Assembly: GCA_963836695.1 (NCBI GenBank)
Contig: CAWIKX010000020.1
Coordinates: 9,091 to 73,090 of the forward strand
Direction: 5' to 3'
Length of the DNA stretch: 64,000 bases
DNA from: Roseiarcus sp963836695
Lineage (GTDB): Bacteria; Pseudomonadota; Alphaproteobacteria; Rhizobiales; Beijerinckiaceae
Both the position numbers and the translations under genes were made by a program. Positions 17,600 through 25,742 of this stretch are shown here, piece after piece. Every line of letters starts with the position of its first letter. Position 1 is the stretch's first letter. The notes under the pieces were generated by a model that was not told the origin of the DNA, ran no database searches, and worked only from the letters and a program-made list of their open reading frames with translations.

Positions 17600-17760
17600 G
17601 GAACAGCACCAAGCCTGCTGCTGGCGAGTCTGACGGCAAACGCACGCGACCTCTCCGCAAACGGTTAGCAGACCTTTCGCGGAAGGCCGTTGCATCGGCT
17701 GGGCCGAACGCCCGCGAAGTGACGAAAGACGAAATTGACGCGCTCTGGGGTCATGACGAC

Positions 17761-18474
17761 ATGACGACCGTATCGGCAACCCTGCCCATCGGACCCCTGG
17801 TCGACCCGCATCCCGCGAAGCGGCCGGAGCGGGTCACGCTCGAAGGGCGGTGGATCACGCTCGTTCCCCTCGACCAGCAGGCGCACGCCGAGGCGCTCTA
17901 CGAAGGTTCGAACGGCGACGCGGCGCGCGAAGCCGTTTGGACCTGGCTGTTCGACGGGCCATATCCGAGCCTCGATGAATTTCGAGCCAACATCGAGGCC
18001 AAGGCTCGCTCGACCGATCCGCTGTTCTTCGCGGTGATCGACAACGCCTCGGGGCGAGCGGTCGGCTACCAGACGTTGATGCGCGTTGACGCCGCCAATC
18101 GCGTGATCGAAGTCGGCAACGTCATGTACACGCCGGCGATGCAGCGCACGGCCGGCGCGACCGAGGCGCAATATCTATTCGCACGCTATGTCTTCGAGGA
18201 ACTCGGCAATCGCCGTTACGAGTGGAAGTGCAATGCGTTCAACACGCCCTCGCGCCGCGCGGCGGAGCGCTTCGGCTTCACCTTCGAGGAAATCTTTCGC
18301 CAGCACATGATCGTGAAAGGCCGCAACCGCGACACTGCCTGGTTTGCAACGCTCGACGGCGAGTGGCCGGCGCGCAAAGCGGCGTACGAGCGATGGCTCA
18401 CGCCAGAGAACTTCAATGATAAAGGCCATCAGAAGCTGAGGCTCTCCGAGCTCATGCCGAAAGGGAATGGATAA
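17761..18474 (+). CDS. GNAT family N-acetyltransferase (RimJ/RimL-like)
   Basis: 237 residues from the ATG at 17761. The GNAT core is seen in LEGRWITLVPLDQQAHAEAL, GYQTLMRVDAANRVIEVGNV (beta 4), the acetyl-CoA loop region TAGATEAQYLFARYVFEELG and NTPSRRAAERFGFTFEEIFR. The same frame is open back to a TTG at 17596 that overlaps the upstream stop. The extra 55 residues are charged and could be a real extension, so the start is uncertain. It overlaps the next gene by one base (TAATG), so the two are co-translated. Confidence 0.85.
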   Translation: MTTVSATLPIGPLVDPHPAKRPERVTLEGRWITLVPLDQQAHAEALYEGSNGDAAREAVWTWLFDGPYPSLDEFRANIEAKARSTDPLFFAVIDNASGRAVGYQTLMRVDAANRVIEVGNVMYTPAMQRTAGATEAQYLFARYVFEELGNRRYEWKCNAFNTPSRRAAERFGFTFEEIFRQHMIVKGRNRDTAWFATLDGEWPARKAAYERWLTPENFNDKGHQKLRLSELMPKGNG

Positions 18475-19298
18475 TGCCGACGATCGCCGCAAAGCGCACC
18501 CGTTTCGCAGAGTTGCACGCGTCTCCGGGCTGCTTCGTAATCCCCAACCCGTTCGACATCGGCTCGGCCAAATATCTCGCCTCGCTTGGGTTCCCGGCGC
18601 TCGCCAGCACCAGCGCCGGCATGGCCTTCGTTGCAGGAAAGGGCGACGGCGCTGTTGATCGGGCTTTCGTGCTGAGCCATCTCCGCGATCTTGCCGAAGC
18701 GACGGATCTGCCGCTCAACGCCGATTTCGAGGCCGGTTTCGCCCCCGACGCGGACGGCGTTCACGAGAGCGCGCGGCTTTGCATCGGCGCCGGCGTCTCC
18801 GGGTTCTCGATCGAGGACTACACCGGCAATTCCGCCGCTCCCCTCTACAGCGTCAGCGAAGCCGTCGACCGATTGCGCGCCGCGCGCGCCGCGATCAACG
18901 AGAGCGGTGAGAAAGTGCTGCTCACCGCGCGCAGCGAGGCGATCCTGCGCCAGGCCGGAGGGCTCGACGAGGCGCTGCGCCGCCTTACCCTTTACGCGGA
19001 AGCTGGCGCCGACGTGCTTTACGCGCCGATGGTCAAGACGCCGGCTGAGGTCTCGGAGGTCGTGCGCGTCGCCGGAAAGCTGCCGGTCAACGTGCTCGCC
19101 GGGTGGCCGGGCTTCACTAAGCGCCAGCTCGAAGATCTCGGCGTCAAGCGCATCAGCGTCGGTGGAGCGCTCGCCCGCGCCGCCTGGGGCGGGTTCATCC
19201 GGGCAGCGAAGGATATCGCGGACAATGGCCGGTTCGACGCCTTCGCTAATCTACCGACAATGAACGACATCACCGCGGCTTTCGGAGATAAGGGCTGA
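18474..19298 (+). CDS. Isocitrate lyase / phosphoenolpyruvate mutase family protein
   Basis: 274 residues. TIM-barrel of the ICL/PEPM superfamily: PNPFDIGSAKYLASLGFPAL, STSAGMAF, LPLNADFEAGFAPDADGV (metal-binding Asp/Glu region), GFSIEDYTGN and VLLTARSEAIL. The isocitrate lyase signature KKCGH is absent, so it belongs with the shorter carboxyphosphonoenolpyruvate mutase/oxaloacetate-decarboxylase-like members that cleave or rearrange C-C or P-C bonds. Coupled to the GNAT gene by a one-base overlap. Precise reaction unknown. Confidence 0.87.
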   Translation: MPTIAAKRTRFAELHASPGCFVIPNPFDIGSAKYLASLGFPALASTSAGMAFVAGKGDGAVDRAFVLSHLRDLAEATDLPLNADFEAGFAPDADGVHESARLCIGAGVSGFSIEDYTGNSAAPLYSVSEAVDRLRAARAAINESGEKVLLTARSEAILRQAGGLDEALRRLTLYAEAGADVLYAPMVKTPAEVSEVVRVAGKLPVNVLAGWPGFTKRQLEDLGVKRISVGGALARAAWGGFIRAAKDIADNGRFDAFANLPTMNDITAAFGDKG

Positions 19299-19328
19299 CC
19301 CCTCACCTACGGGTGGCGACGAATACCC

Positions 19329-20021
19329 CTACAACCCTTCGCCCTCAAATCCACACGCGGCCAGCACCTGCAGCATATGCGGCGGCGCCGGCGCTTCGAC
19401 CTCGATCGGCGGCTTCGAATTCGACAGCGGCACGACGACCTTGCGCGCCAGCAACTGGAGGGAGACGTCGGCGCGGTCGCCATAGATCGGGTCGCCGAAA
19501 ATCGGCCAGCCCTGCGAAGCGCTGTGGACGCGCAATTGATGCGTGCGCCCGGTCTTGGGCTCGAACTCGATCCAGGCGATCGGCGCGCCACGCCACGTCC
19601 CGCGCCCCCGGACGCGCCAATGCGTGACGGACTTCTGGCCTTTCGGATCGACCTTCATCCACCAACCGATCTTGTCGTCGAGGCGACCGAGCGGGAGATC
19701 GACAATTCCCTCCTCGCCCTCTGGCTCCCCGTTGACGATTGCCCAGTAGGTCTTGCCGATCCTGCCCTGCTTGAATAGCAGCCCCAACTTCTCTAAGGCC
19801 TTGTGATGCCGTCCGAGCACCAGGCAGCCCGCGGTGTCGCGGTCTAGGCGGTGGGCGAGCGACGGCTTGCGCGGCAAGCCGAAGCGCAGCGCGTCGAAAT
19901 CGTCCTCTAGGCTGGACCCTCCTTTCGGACCGGCATGCACAGCGACGCCGGCGGGTTTATTGAGGACGAGCATCATCCCGTCTCGGTAGAGCAGGCGCGC
20001 TATCGTTTCTTCCGGGGTCAT
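19329..20021 (-). CDS. RNA pseudouridine synthase, RluA family
   Basis: 230 residues from the ATG at 20021 (MTPEETIARLLYRDGMMLVL). Catalytic motif HRLDRDTAGCLVLG with the nucleophile Asp, followed by KTYWAIVNG and the RTHQLRVHSASQGWPIFGDP block. It lacks an N-terminal S4 domain, like RluA/TruC-type members. It isomerises uridines in rRNA or tRNA; the exact site cannot be read. It is divergent from ftsY, with about 65 bases between. Confidence 0.9.
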   Translation of the reverse strand: MTPEETIARLLYRDGMMLVLNKPAGVAVHAGPKGGSSLEDDFDALRFGLPRKPSLAHRLDRDTAGCLVLGRHHKALEKLGLLFKQGRIGKTYWAIVNGEPEGEEGIVDLPLGRLDDKIGWWMKVDPKGQKSVTHWRVRGRGTWRGAPIAWIEFEPKTGRTHQLRVHSASQGWPIFGDPIYGDRADVSLQLLARKVVVPLSNSKPPIEVEAPAPPHMLQVLAACGFEGEGL

Positions 20022-20085
20022 GGGGAGAAGTGGTATGCCAATATTGGCTGCGCGTGGATAGGGCGACGTCAAGAGGTTTTGAGCG

Positions 20086-21216
20086 TTGGTTGACGACGAG
20101 GAGAAGAAGGCGAAGTCCGGCCTGCTGCGTCGCTGGCTCGGCGGCGGCGAGGCTGCGACCACGCCCGTCGATGAGCTGCCGCTACCGGCCGCGACCGAAG
20201 CGGAGCTGCCGCCTGCCGCAAGCGAAACCCAACCACTGGCTGAAGCTCCGTCTCTCGAAACCGCCGTTCCGCCGCCGCCCGCGCCGAAGCAGAGCTGGCT
20301 TCAGCGCCTGCGGGCCGGCCTATCGCGCTCGTCGACCACGATCGCGCGGGGCGTGAGCGACATCTTCACCAAGCGCAAGCTCGACGCCGCCTCGCTCGAC
20401 GACCTCGAGGACGTCCTCATCCAGGCCGATCTCGGGCTCGCCGCGGCGTCTCGCATTCGCGATGCGGTCGGTAGCGGACGATACGAGCGGGGCGTCAGTC
20501 CGGACGAAGTAAAACAGATCCTCGCCGACGAAGTCGAGCGCGCGCTCGATCCCGTGGCGCGGCCGCTCACGATCGATCCGGAGAAGCGCCCGTTTGTGAT
20601 CCTCGTCGTCGGCGTCAACGGCTCGGGCAAGACGACGACCATCGGCAAGCTTGCCGCCAAGTTCAGGGCCGAGGGCAAGGCGGTTCTGCTCGCGGCTGGC
20701 GACACGTTCCGCGCCGCGGCGATCGAGCAATTGCGCATCTGGGCCAGGCGCACCTTTTCCGCCATTGTCGAGCGCGACCAGGGCGCCGACGCGGCCGGGC
20801 TCGCCTTCGAGGCGTTGACGAAGGCTCGCGAGCTCAATGTCGACGTGGTGCTTATGGACACCGCTGGGCGATTGCAGAACCGCACGGAACTCATGAGCGA
20901 ACTCGAGAAGATCATCCGGGTCATGCGCAAGGTCGACGCCAACGCGCCCCATGCCGTGCTTCTCGTGCTCGACGCGACCGTCGGGCAGAACGCGCTGAGT
21001 CAGGTCGAGATTTTCGGCCGCATCGCGGGCGTCACCGGCCTTGTGATGACCAAGCTCGACGGCACCGCGCGCGGCGGAATTCTGGTTGCGATCGCCGACA
21101 AATTCGCGCTGCCGGTCCATTTCATTGGCGTCGGCGAGGGCGTCGACGACCTTGAACCGTTCGCCGCGCGGGACTTCGCCGATGCGATCGCTGGGATCGA
21201 TAGAGAGGCCGCATGA
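20086..21216 (+). CDS. ftsY: Signal recognition particle receptor FtsY
   Basis: 376 residues with a TTG start. The N-terminal A domain (1-70) is charged then Pro/Ala rich; the NG domain follows. G1 loop GVNGSGKTTTIGKLA begins at 176, then GDTFRAAAIEQL, DTAGRLQNRTELM (G3) and TKLDGTARGG (G4), ending in the GEGVDDLEPF motif. It is the GTPase that docks SRP-ribosome complexes at the inner membrane. Overlaps the next gene by four bases (ATGA). Confidence 0.97.
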   Translation: MVDDEEKKAKSGLLRRWLGGGEAATTPVDELPLPAATEAELPPAASETQPLAEAPSLETAVPPPPAPKQSWLQRLRAGLSRSSTTIARGVSDIFTKRKLDAASLDDLEDVLIQADLGLAAASRIRDAVGSGRYERGVSPDEVKQILADEVERALDPVARPLTIDPEKRPFVILVVGVNGSGKTTTIGKLAAKFRAEGKAVLLAAGDTFRAAAIEQLRIWARRTFSAIVERDQGADAAGLAFEALTKARELNVDVVLMDTAGRLQNRTELMSELEKIIRVMRKVDANAPHAVLLVLDATVGQNALSQVEIFGRIAGVTGLVMTKLDGTARGGILVAIADKFALPVHFIGVGEGVDDLEPFAARDFADAIAGIDREAA

Positions 21217-21836
21217 CGGCGCCAACGACTAGAGCACCCGCGACCGAAACCGCGGCCACCCCGCCGCGCAAGGCGCTCAACCCGATAGTCAAGTTCGCGC
21301 TCGAACTCGGGCCGCTCGCGCTGTTCTTCATCGTCTATGGGAGGCTCGGCATCTTCGCCGCGACGGGCGTCCTGATGGTGGGCGTGTTGGTGACGCTCGT
21401 CGTGTCCTACGTGATGCTGAGGCGCATTCCGATCATGCCGCTCGTGACCGCGGTGATCGTCCTCATCTTCGGTTCGCTGACCATCGTCCTTCATGACGAG
21501 ACGCTGATCAAGATCAAGCCAACCGCGCTTTATATTCTGTTCGGCGCGGCGTTGTTCGTGGGCCTTTGGCTCAAGAAGCCGCTCTTGAAAATCCTGTTCG
21601 ACGGCGCGCTGCATGTCACCGACGAGGGGTGGCGCAAGCTTACCTGGCGCTGGGCTTTCTTCTTCCTGGCCCTCGCCGTCCTGAACGAGATCGTCTGGCG
21701 CACGCAAACGACCGACCTCTGGGTCAAGTTCAAGACCTTCGGGTTTCTGCCGCTCACCCTCCTGTTCGCCCTCGCCCAGGCGCCCTTGATCATGAAATAC
21801 GACACCAAGGACGAGGCCCCGGGCGACGAGCTCTGA
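21213..21836 (+). CDS. yciB: Septation protein A (YciB/IspZ family)
   Basis: 207 residues, about five to six membrane spans. LNPIVKFALELGPLALFFIVY at the start, FGSLTIVLHDETLIKIKPT in the middle and LNEIVWRTQTTDLWVKFKTF near the end are diagnostic of the family. It is an inner-membrane protein linked to cell-envelope synthesis and septation. Coupling to ftsY through ATGA overlap is typical of Rhizobiales-type genomes. Confidence 0.95.
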   Translation: MTAPTTRAPATETAATPPRKALNPIVKFALELGPLALFFIVYGRLGIFAATGVLMVGVLVTLVVSYVMLRRIPIMPLVTAVIVLIFGSLTIVLHDETLIKIKPTALYILFGAALFVGLWLKKPLLKILFDGALHVTDEGWRKLTWRWAFFFLALAVLNEIVWRTQTTDLWVKFKTFGFLPLTLLFALAQAPLIMKYDTKDEAPGDEL

Positions 21837-21889
21837 GGGCCACAAATGCAACCAGTACGCGAAACGCTCGAAAATTGAGGAAAGAAAAC

Positions 21890-21928
21890 GAAAGGAAAAT
21901 GGAAGCCAAATTGCTTTCATTTCCTTTC
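21890..21928. terminator. Possible hairpin after the ftsY-yciB pair
   Basis: Arms gaaaggaaaatggaagc (21890-21906) and gctttcatttcctttc (21913-21928) pair with one or two mismatches, and the right arm is followed by tttatttttcc. The stem is A/T rich, so stability is modest. It could end ftsY-yciB transcripts. Confidence 0.4.
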
Positions 21929-22645
21929 ATTTATTTTTCCGAATTCGGGACTTTTCAAAGGGTTACGACCCAGAAAAATAAAAAAATTCGCCTGGATCCA
22001 AACTCGCGTCTTAGGTTGTGTTCCATCGCCCCGAACGCCCACCCTTTTTCCGACCGAAGCTGGTCGGGCAGGCGGCGTGATTTATTTGTTTCTGTTCACC
22101 TGAATATCATAGCACGTTAATTCTGTTTTTGCAAATATATACGCCGGCCCTTATGGCGTTACCCCCTCGCGCCGCGGGTTTGGGCCCCAGGAGGGCGAAA
22201 CGGGTCATGAAGCGTCATGGCCGTCCCCGGACTTGATCCGGGGATCGACCCGGCCACCCACGAGAACACCGCTCCCTCAGGATAAACCTCTGATACGAAA
22301 CACGATCCCTTTGCGATCCAGAACATCGCGGCGGGCGTGGATAGCGCGACGAGCGCGGCCATGACGGCTCACGGCAGAATTCCCGAAACAACAGCTGACG
22401 CTATAAGAGCCTATACGCACGCCTTTCGATCGCCCGCCCCGCTCGATCCTATTTCCGCCGCCGCTCACCGAACCAGACCTCCGCACCGGGCCGCGGCTCC
22501 AACGTGAGCCCGCTCGTTGAACCATCGGGTCATCGATAACCTCGCGCGGCGGCGACCAGGACAAAAGCACCAAGCCCCAACAGCGCGCTAGCGGTTTCAA
22601 CCCAGCTTTGACTTTCACCATCCGGCGGTCGAAACGAGGCCGCGA
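21929..22645. other. Intergenic stretch with A/T-rich part and a repeat pair
   Basis: 21930-22140 is markedly A/T rich for this genome and holds no gene. 22205-22365 contains the palindromic repeat described separately. 22366-22645 has only frames that run antiparallel to the CLC gene. The CLC promoter must lie here, but no clear -35/-10 pair was found. Confidence 0.4.
22207..22366. repeat. Palindromic repeat pair, copy 1 (decayed)
   Basis: The left arm reads gcgtcatggccgtccccgg acttgatccggggatc; the right arm near 22333-22366 reads gcgtggatagcgcgacgag cgcggccatgacgg. The same arms, better kept, occur around 24424-24600. This kind of inverted repeat is common and mobile in Rhizobiales genomes. 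Right-arm substitutions suggest an old copy. Confidence 0.55.
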
Positions 22646-23980
22646 ATGATTCCGGAATTGAGAGGCGCGGGCGAACCGGAAGAGGAGGGTGGGAGCCTCA
22701 CGCTCCTGACCGCGCTGGCGCTTATCGTCGGCGTGATTTCCGGCGGCGGGGTCGCCCTCTTCATCCTCGTGCTTGATGAGGCGGATCGATTGCGCGAGGC
22801 GCTGATCGTTCGGGCGCACATGCAAGGGACCGAGGGCCTGTGGCTGGTGGTCCTCGGCTGCGCGGCGGCGGCGGGAGCTGCCGCTTCGCTGGTTCGCCGC
22901 ATCGCGCCCCAGGCGGTCGGAAGCGGCATCCCGCATGTCGAAGCCGTGCTCAATGGGCAATTGCCGCAGGCGCGGTTTCGCATCATTCCGGTGAAGTTTA
23001 TCGGCGGGATGCTTGCGATCGGCGCCGGACTTGCGCTTGGCCGCGAGGGGCCGAGCGTGCATATGGCCGCGACCTTGGGCCATCTCGTGGGCAAAACCTT
23101 TCGTCGCACCTGGCCCGATTGCCGGGTGTTGCTCGCGGCCGGCGCTGGCGCCGGACTCGCCACCGCATTCAACGCGCCGATCGCCGGCGGAATCTTCGTG
23201 CTCGAGGAATTGGTGCGGCGGTTCGAATTGCGGGTGGCGATCGCGGCGCTCGGCGCGTCGGCGAGCGCAATCTCCGTCTCCCGGGCGATTCTGGGCGACG
23301 CCCCGGACTTCCGTCTGCCGGCGCTGGTCATGCCGCATTTGGCGATCCGGCCGCTGTTCTTCGTTCTCGGGGCGCTCGCCGGCGTTATGGCGGTCATTTA
23401 TAACCGCGTATTGTTGCAGACGATGGCGACGCTCGACCGCCTTGACGTCTGGCCGGTCGAACTGCGCGCAGCGCTCATAGGTGCCCTGGTCGGAGCGCTC
23501 GCCTGGTTCCTTCCCGACCTCGTTGGCGGCGGCGATCCGATCACGCAGCGGACGCTTCTGGGCGCGGGAACGCTTGGCCTGCTTCCTCTCGTTTTTCTCA
23601 TAAGGCTTGTGCTTGGCGCGCTATCCTATTCGGCCGGAACGCCCGGCGGATTGTTTGCTCCTCTGCTGGTGCTCGGCGCGCAATTCGGATTGTTCTTCGG
23701 ATTGGCCTGTGAGCTCGCATTTCCGGATCTCAATGTTCAGCCGGAAGGATTTGCAGTGGTGGGAATGGCCGCTCTCTTCACCGGAATCGTGCGCGCGCCG
23801 CTGACCGGCATCGTGCTCGCGACCGAAATGACGGCGGATGTCACCATGCTCTTGCCCATGCTGGGCGCCTGCGCGATGGCCATGCTGACACCCACTCTGC
23901 TCAAGGATCCGCCGATCTACGATTCGTTGCGCGAGCGGACGGTGAACCGCGAAAGAGCGCGGCGCGCGCGCGGCGAATAA
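22646..23980 (+). CDS. clcA: CLC-family chloride/proton antiporter
   Basis: 444 residues, about ten to twelve membrane helices. Selectivity motifs: GSGIP (92-96), GREGP (132-136) with the gating Glu, and GGLFAP. The second, proton-transfer Glu is consistent with EELVRRFELR near 190, so it should work as an H+/Cl- exchanger rather than a channel. No CBS domain follows. The next gene starts 17 bases after its stop, so the two are probably co-transcribed. Confidence 0.92.
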   Translation: MIPELRGAGEPEEEGGSLTLLTALALIVGVISGGGVALFILVLDEADRLREALIVRAHMQGTEGLWLVVLGCAAAAGAAASLVRRIAPQAVGSGIPHVEAVLNGQLPQARFRIIPVKFIGGMLAIGAGLALGREGPSVHMAATLGHLVGKTFRRTWPDCRVLLAAGAGAGLATAFNAPIAGGIFVLEELVRRFELRVAIAALGASASAISVSRAILGDAPDFRLPALVMPHLAIRPLFFVLGALAGVMAVIYNRVLLQTMATLDRLDVWPVELRAALIGALVGALAWFLPDLVGGGDPITQRTLLGAGTLGLLPLVFLIRLVLGALSYSAGTPGGLFAPLLVLGAQFGLFFGLACELAFPDLNVQPEGFAVVGMAALFTGIVRAPLTGIVLATEMTADVTMLLPMLGACAMAMLTPTLLKDPPIYDSLRERTVNRERARRARGE

Positions 23981-23997
23981 GGGAGAGAAGCGAGCCC

Positions 23998-24405
23998 ATG
24001 TTCGATACAAAAATTGCGGTCGTCGTGCGCGAGGATCTCGCGACGTGGCAGAAGCTGAATGTAGTAGCCTTTCTGACGAGCGGCGTAGTCGGCGCGAACC
24101 CTGGCCTTCTCGGCGAGCCTTACGAGGACGCCGCCGGCAACATCTACAATCCGCTTCTGATCCAGCCGACGATCGTCCTCAGCGCCGACCGGGAGACGCT
24201 GAAAACGATCTATGCGCGCGCCATGGAGCGCCGTCTCCGCTTCTCGCTCTATATCGAGGACATGTTCTCAACCGGCCACGACGCAGCCAATCGCGCGACC
24301 GTCAAGCAATATGCGCCGGACGCTATGAACGTCGTCGGCCTCGCGTTGCGCGACGACAAGAAGATCGTCGACAAGATCACCAAAGGTGCGCGGATGCACG
24401 CGTGA
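23998..24405 (+). CDS. DUF2000 family protein
   Basis: 135 residues. FDTKIAVVVREDLATWQKLN, VVAFLTSGVVGANPGLLGEP and a late GLALRDDKKIVDKITKGARM match DUF2000, a family with a peptidyl-tRNA-hydrolase-2-like fold and no proven function. It follows clcA closely. Residue Lys19/Leu in the first motif is the family's conserved region. No function is assigned. Confidence 0.82.
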   Translation: MFDTKIAVVVREDLATWQKLNVVAFLTSGVVGANPGLLGEPYEDAAGNIYNPLLIQPTIVLSADRETLKTIYARAMERRLRFSLYIEDMFSTGHDAANRATVKQYAPDAMNVVGLALRDDKKIVDKITKGARMHA

Positions 24406-24423
24406 AGATCCGCGACGGCTCTC

Positions 24424-24600
24424 AAGCCGTCATGGCCGGGCTTGTCCCGGCCATCTTTGTGTTCCGCGCATCGAAAGGCGACGAGCGAGCGCATCGATGG
24501 AAAGGTTCGTTCCTTTAAGCCTTTGCCATCGACAAGATATCGACTGTCTCTGGGGCGGCGTGGCGTGGATGGCCGGGACAAGCCCGGCCATGACGATGGG
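24424..24600. repeat. Palindromic repeat pair, copy 2
   Basis: The left arm (about 24426-24453) reads gtcatggccgggcttgtcc cggccatc; the right arm (about 24568-24594) reads gatggccgggacaagccc ggccatgac, its reverse complement. Each arm is itself palindromic and the pair is an inverted repeat with a 115-base centre. It lies between convergent genes, where such elements and terminators are tolerated. Confidence 0.75.
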
Positions 24601-24640
24601 GCTCAGCGGCGCGCTACAAAAAGGCTGACGAAGCTACCCC

Positions 24641-25069
24641 TCACCGGGCGCAAATCTTCACCACGCCCGGCGCGCCCCACATCGCGCAAGGCGAGAAGCT
24701 GAAGCGATAGGTTCCGGTCGCCGGCGCGACGAAGGTCATGACCCCCGGCGCGTCCGGGACCCCATAGAAATATCCGCCAGGCCCCTCGACATTGGGATCG
24801 CGCGGCCGCGCAACGGTCGCGGCGCTGCCGCTGCGTGGATCGTAGTCGGTCTCCTCCCCGGTCATGCGCGCCGAAATGGTCTGCCCGTTCGAGAACTTGC
24901 CGATGAACAAGGTCGCGGGGCCGTGATAGGTCCAGCAGACCTGCTTTCCAGTGAATCGGATTTGCGCCGCGATCTCCTTATCGCAGGAACTGGCGCGCGA
25001 GGACTGAGCGGCTGCGCAACTCAGCGCGCCGACGAGCGCCATGAAAGAGATCGCGCCGGCCGGTCGCAT
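24641..25069 (-). CDS. Secreted hypothetical protein
   Basis: 142 residues from the ATG at 25069, chosen because GGAAAGG precedes it; a TTG at 25084 is also in frame. A signal peptide covers about residues 1-24 (GAISFMALVGALSCAAAQSS). The mature part has four cysteines (ASSCDKE, KQVCWTY, SFSPCAMW, VVKICAR), likely two disulfides, and a beta-rich pattern. No family recognised. It is the last gene downstream of ccmIEFH on the same strand, separated by about 70 bases. Confidence 0.7.
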   Translation of the reverse strand: MRPAGAISFMALVGALSCAAAQSSRASSCDKEIAAQIRFTGKQVCWTYHGPATLFIGKFSNGQTISARMTGEETDYDPRSGSAATVARPRDPNVEGPGGYFYGVPDAPGVMTFVAPATGTYRFSFSPCAMWGAPGVVKICAR

Positions 25070-25136
25070 GCCTGACCTTTCCAACGATGAAACCGCGGGG
25101 CAGGGTAACGCGAAGCTCCCGCCTGCGCGAGGGACG

Positions 25137-25739
25137 CTAGCGGCTGTCCTCGGTAGTCAGCGCGGCGAGCCGCGCTTCCTCCTCGGGACTTAGACCTGGC
25201 GTCGCGCTCGGCGCGCGGCGATAGGCGAAGAGCGCGGCGCCCACGCCGAGGCCGAGAACCAGCACCGGGCTCAGCCACAAGATGAGCGTCTCCGGCTTGA
25301 ACGGAGGTTTTAAGAGGATGAAATCGCCGTAGCGCGACACCAGATAGGCCCGCACCGCGTCGTTGCTCTCGCCTTTGCCGATCCGCTCACGAATGAGAAG
25401 CCGAATGTCGCGGGCGAGCGGCGCCTCGGAATCGTCGATCAACTCGTTCTGACAGACCATGCAGCGCAGCTCTTCCGAAAGCGCGCGAGCGCGCGCCTCC
25501 AGAGCCGGGTCCTTCATCATTTCGTCCGGCTGCACGGCGAGCGCGGGGCCCGCGAGGCACGCGAGCCCGAGGCCCAAACAGGCGAGTCTTTGCCTCCACG
25601 ACCTCGTCCTGAGGAGCGGCGCCCAAGGCGACGCGTCTCGAAGGACAGTCGAGTGGTCGCCGAGTATTCTGGAGCGTCCTTCGAGACGCCCGCGTCGCGG
25701 GCTCCTCAGGACGAGGGGTAGCAGGCGAAGCTGACGCAT
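25137..25739 (-). CDS. ccmH: Cytochrome c maturation protein CcmH/CycL with repeat-derived N-terminal insert
   Basis: 200 residues. The haem-lyase thiol motif LRCMVCQNE (Cys-x2-Cys) reduces the apocytochrome; RDIRLLIRERI and YLVSRYGDFILLKPPF follow, then a C-terminal membrane span. The ATG lies three bases after the ccmF stop, so this is the natural start. Between MRQLRL and the hydrophobic signal segment (RLACLGLGLACLAGPALA) there are about 40 extra residues coded by a palindromic repeat (25602-25716) that keeps the frame. A downstream TTG start within the signal segment is possible. Confidence 0.9.
   Translation of the reverse strand: MRQLRLLPLVLRSPRRGRLEGRSRILGDHSTVLRDASPWAPLLRTRSWRQRLACLGLGLACLAGPALAVQPDEMMKDPALEARARALSEELRCMVCQNELIDDSEAPLARDIRLLIRERIGKGESNDAVRAYLVSRYGDFILLKPPFKPETLILWLSPVLVLGLGVGAALFAYRRAPSATPGLSPEEEARLAALTTEDSR
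25602..25716. repeat. Palindromic repeat inside the 5' end of ccmH
   Basis: Arms at 25602-25646 (begins cctcgtcctgaggagc, ends tctcgaaggac) and 25676-25716 (begins gtccttcgagacg, ends gctcctcaggacgagg) are inverted copies with a divergent middle. Repeats with these arms are widespread in Rhizobiales intergenic DNA. Here the whole element is translated within ccmH. Confidence 0.8.
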
Positions 25740-25742
25740 CGT

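Noticed and set aside
15833..17779. Minus-strand 648-codon open frame over the dehydratase gene
   Set aside because: It is the mirror of a high-GC coding frame; the plus-strand product is a clear IlvD/Edd enzyme.
22277..23338. Minus-strand 353-codon frame over clcA
   Set aside because: Arg/His/Gly-rich shadow with no domain; the plus strand encodes all CLC motifs.
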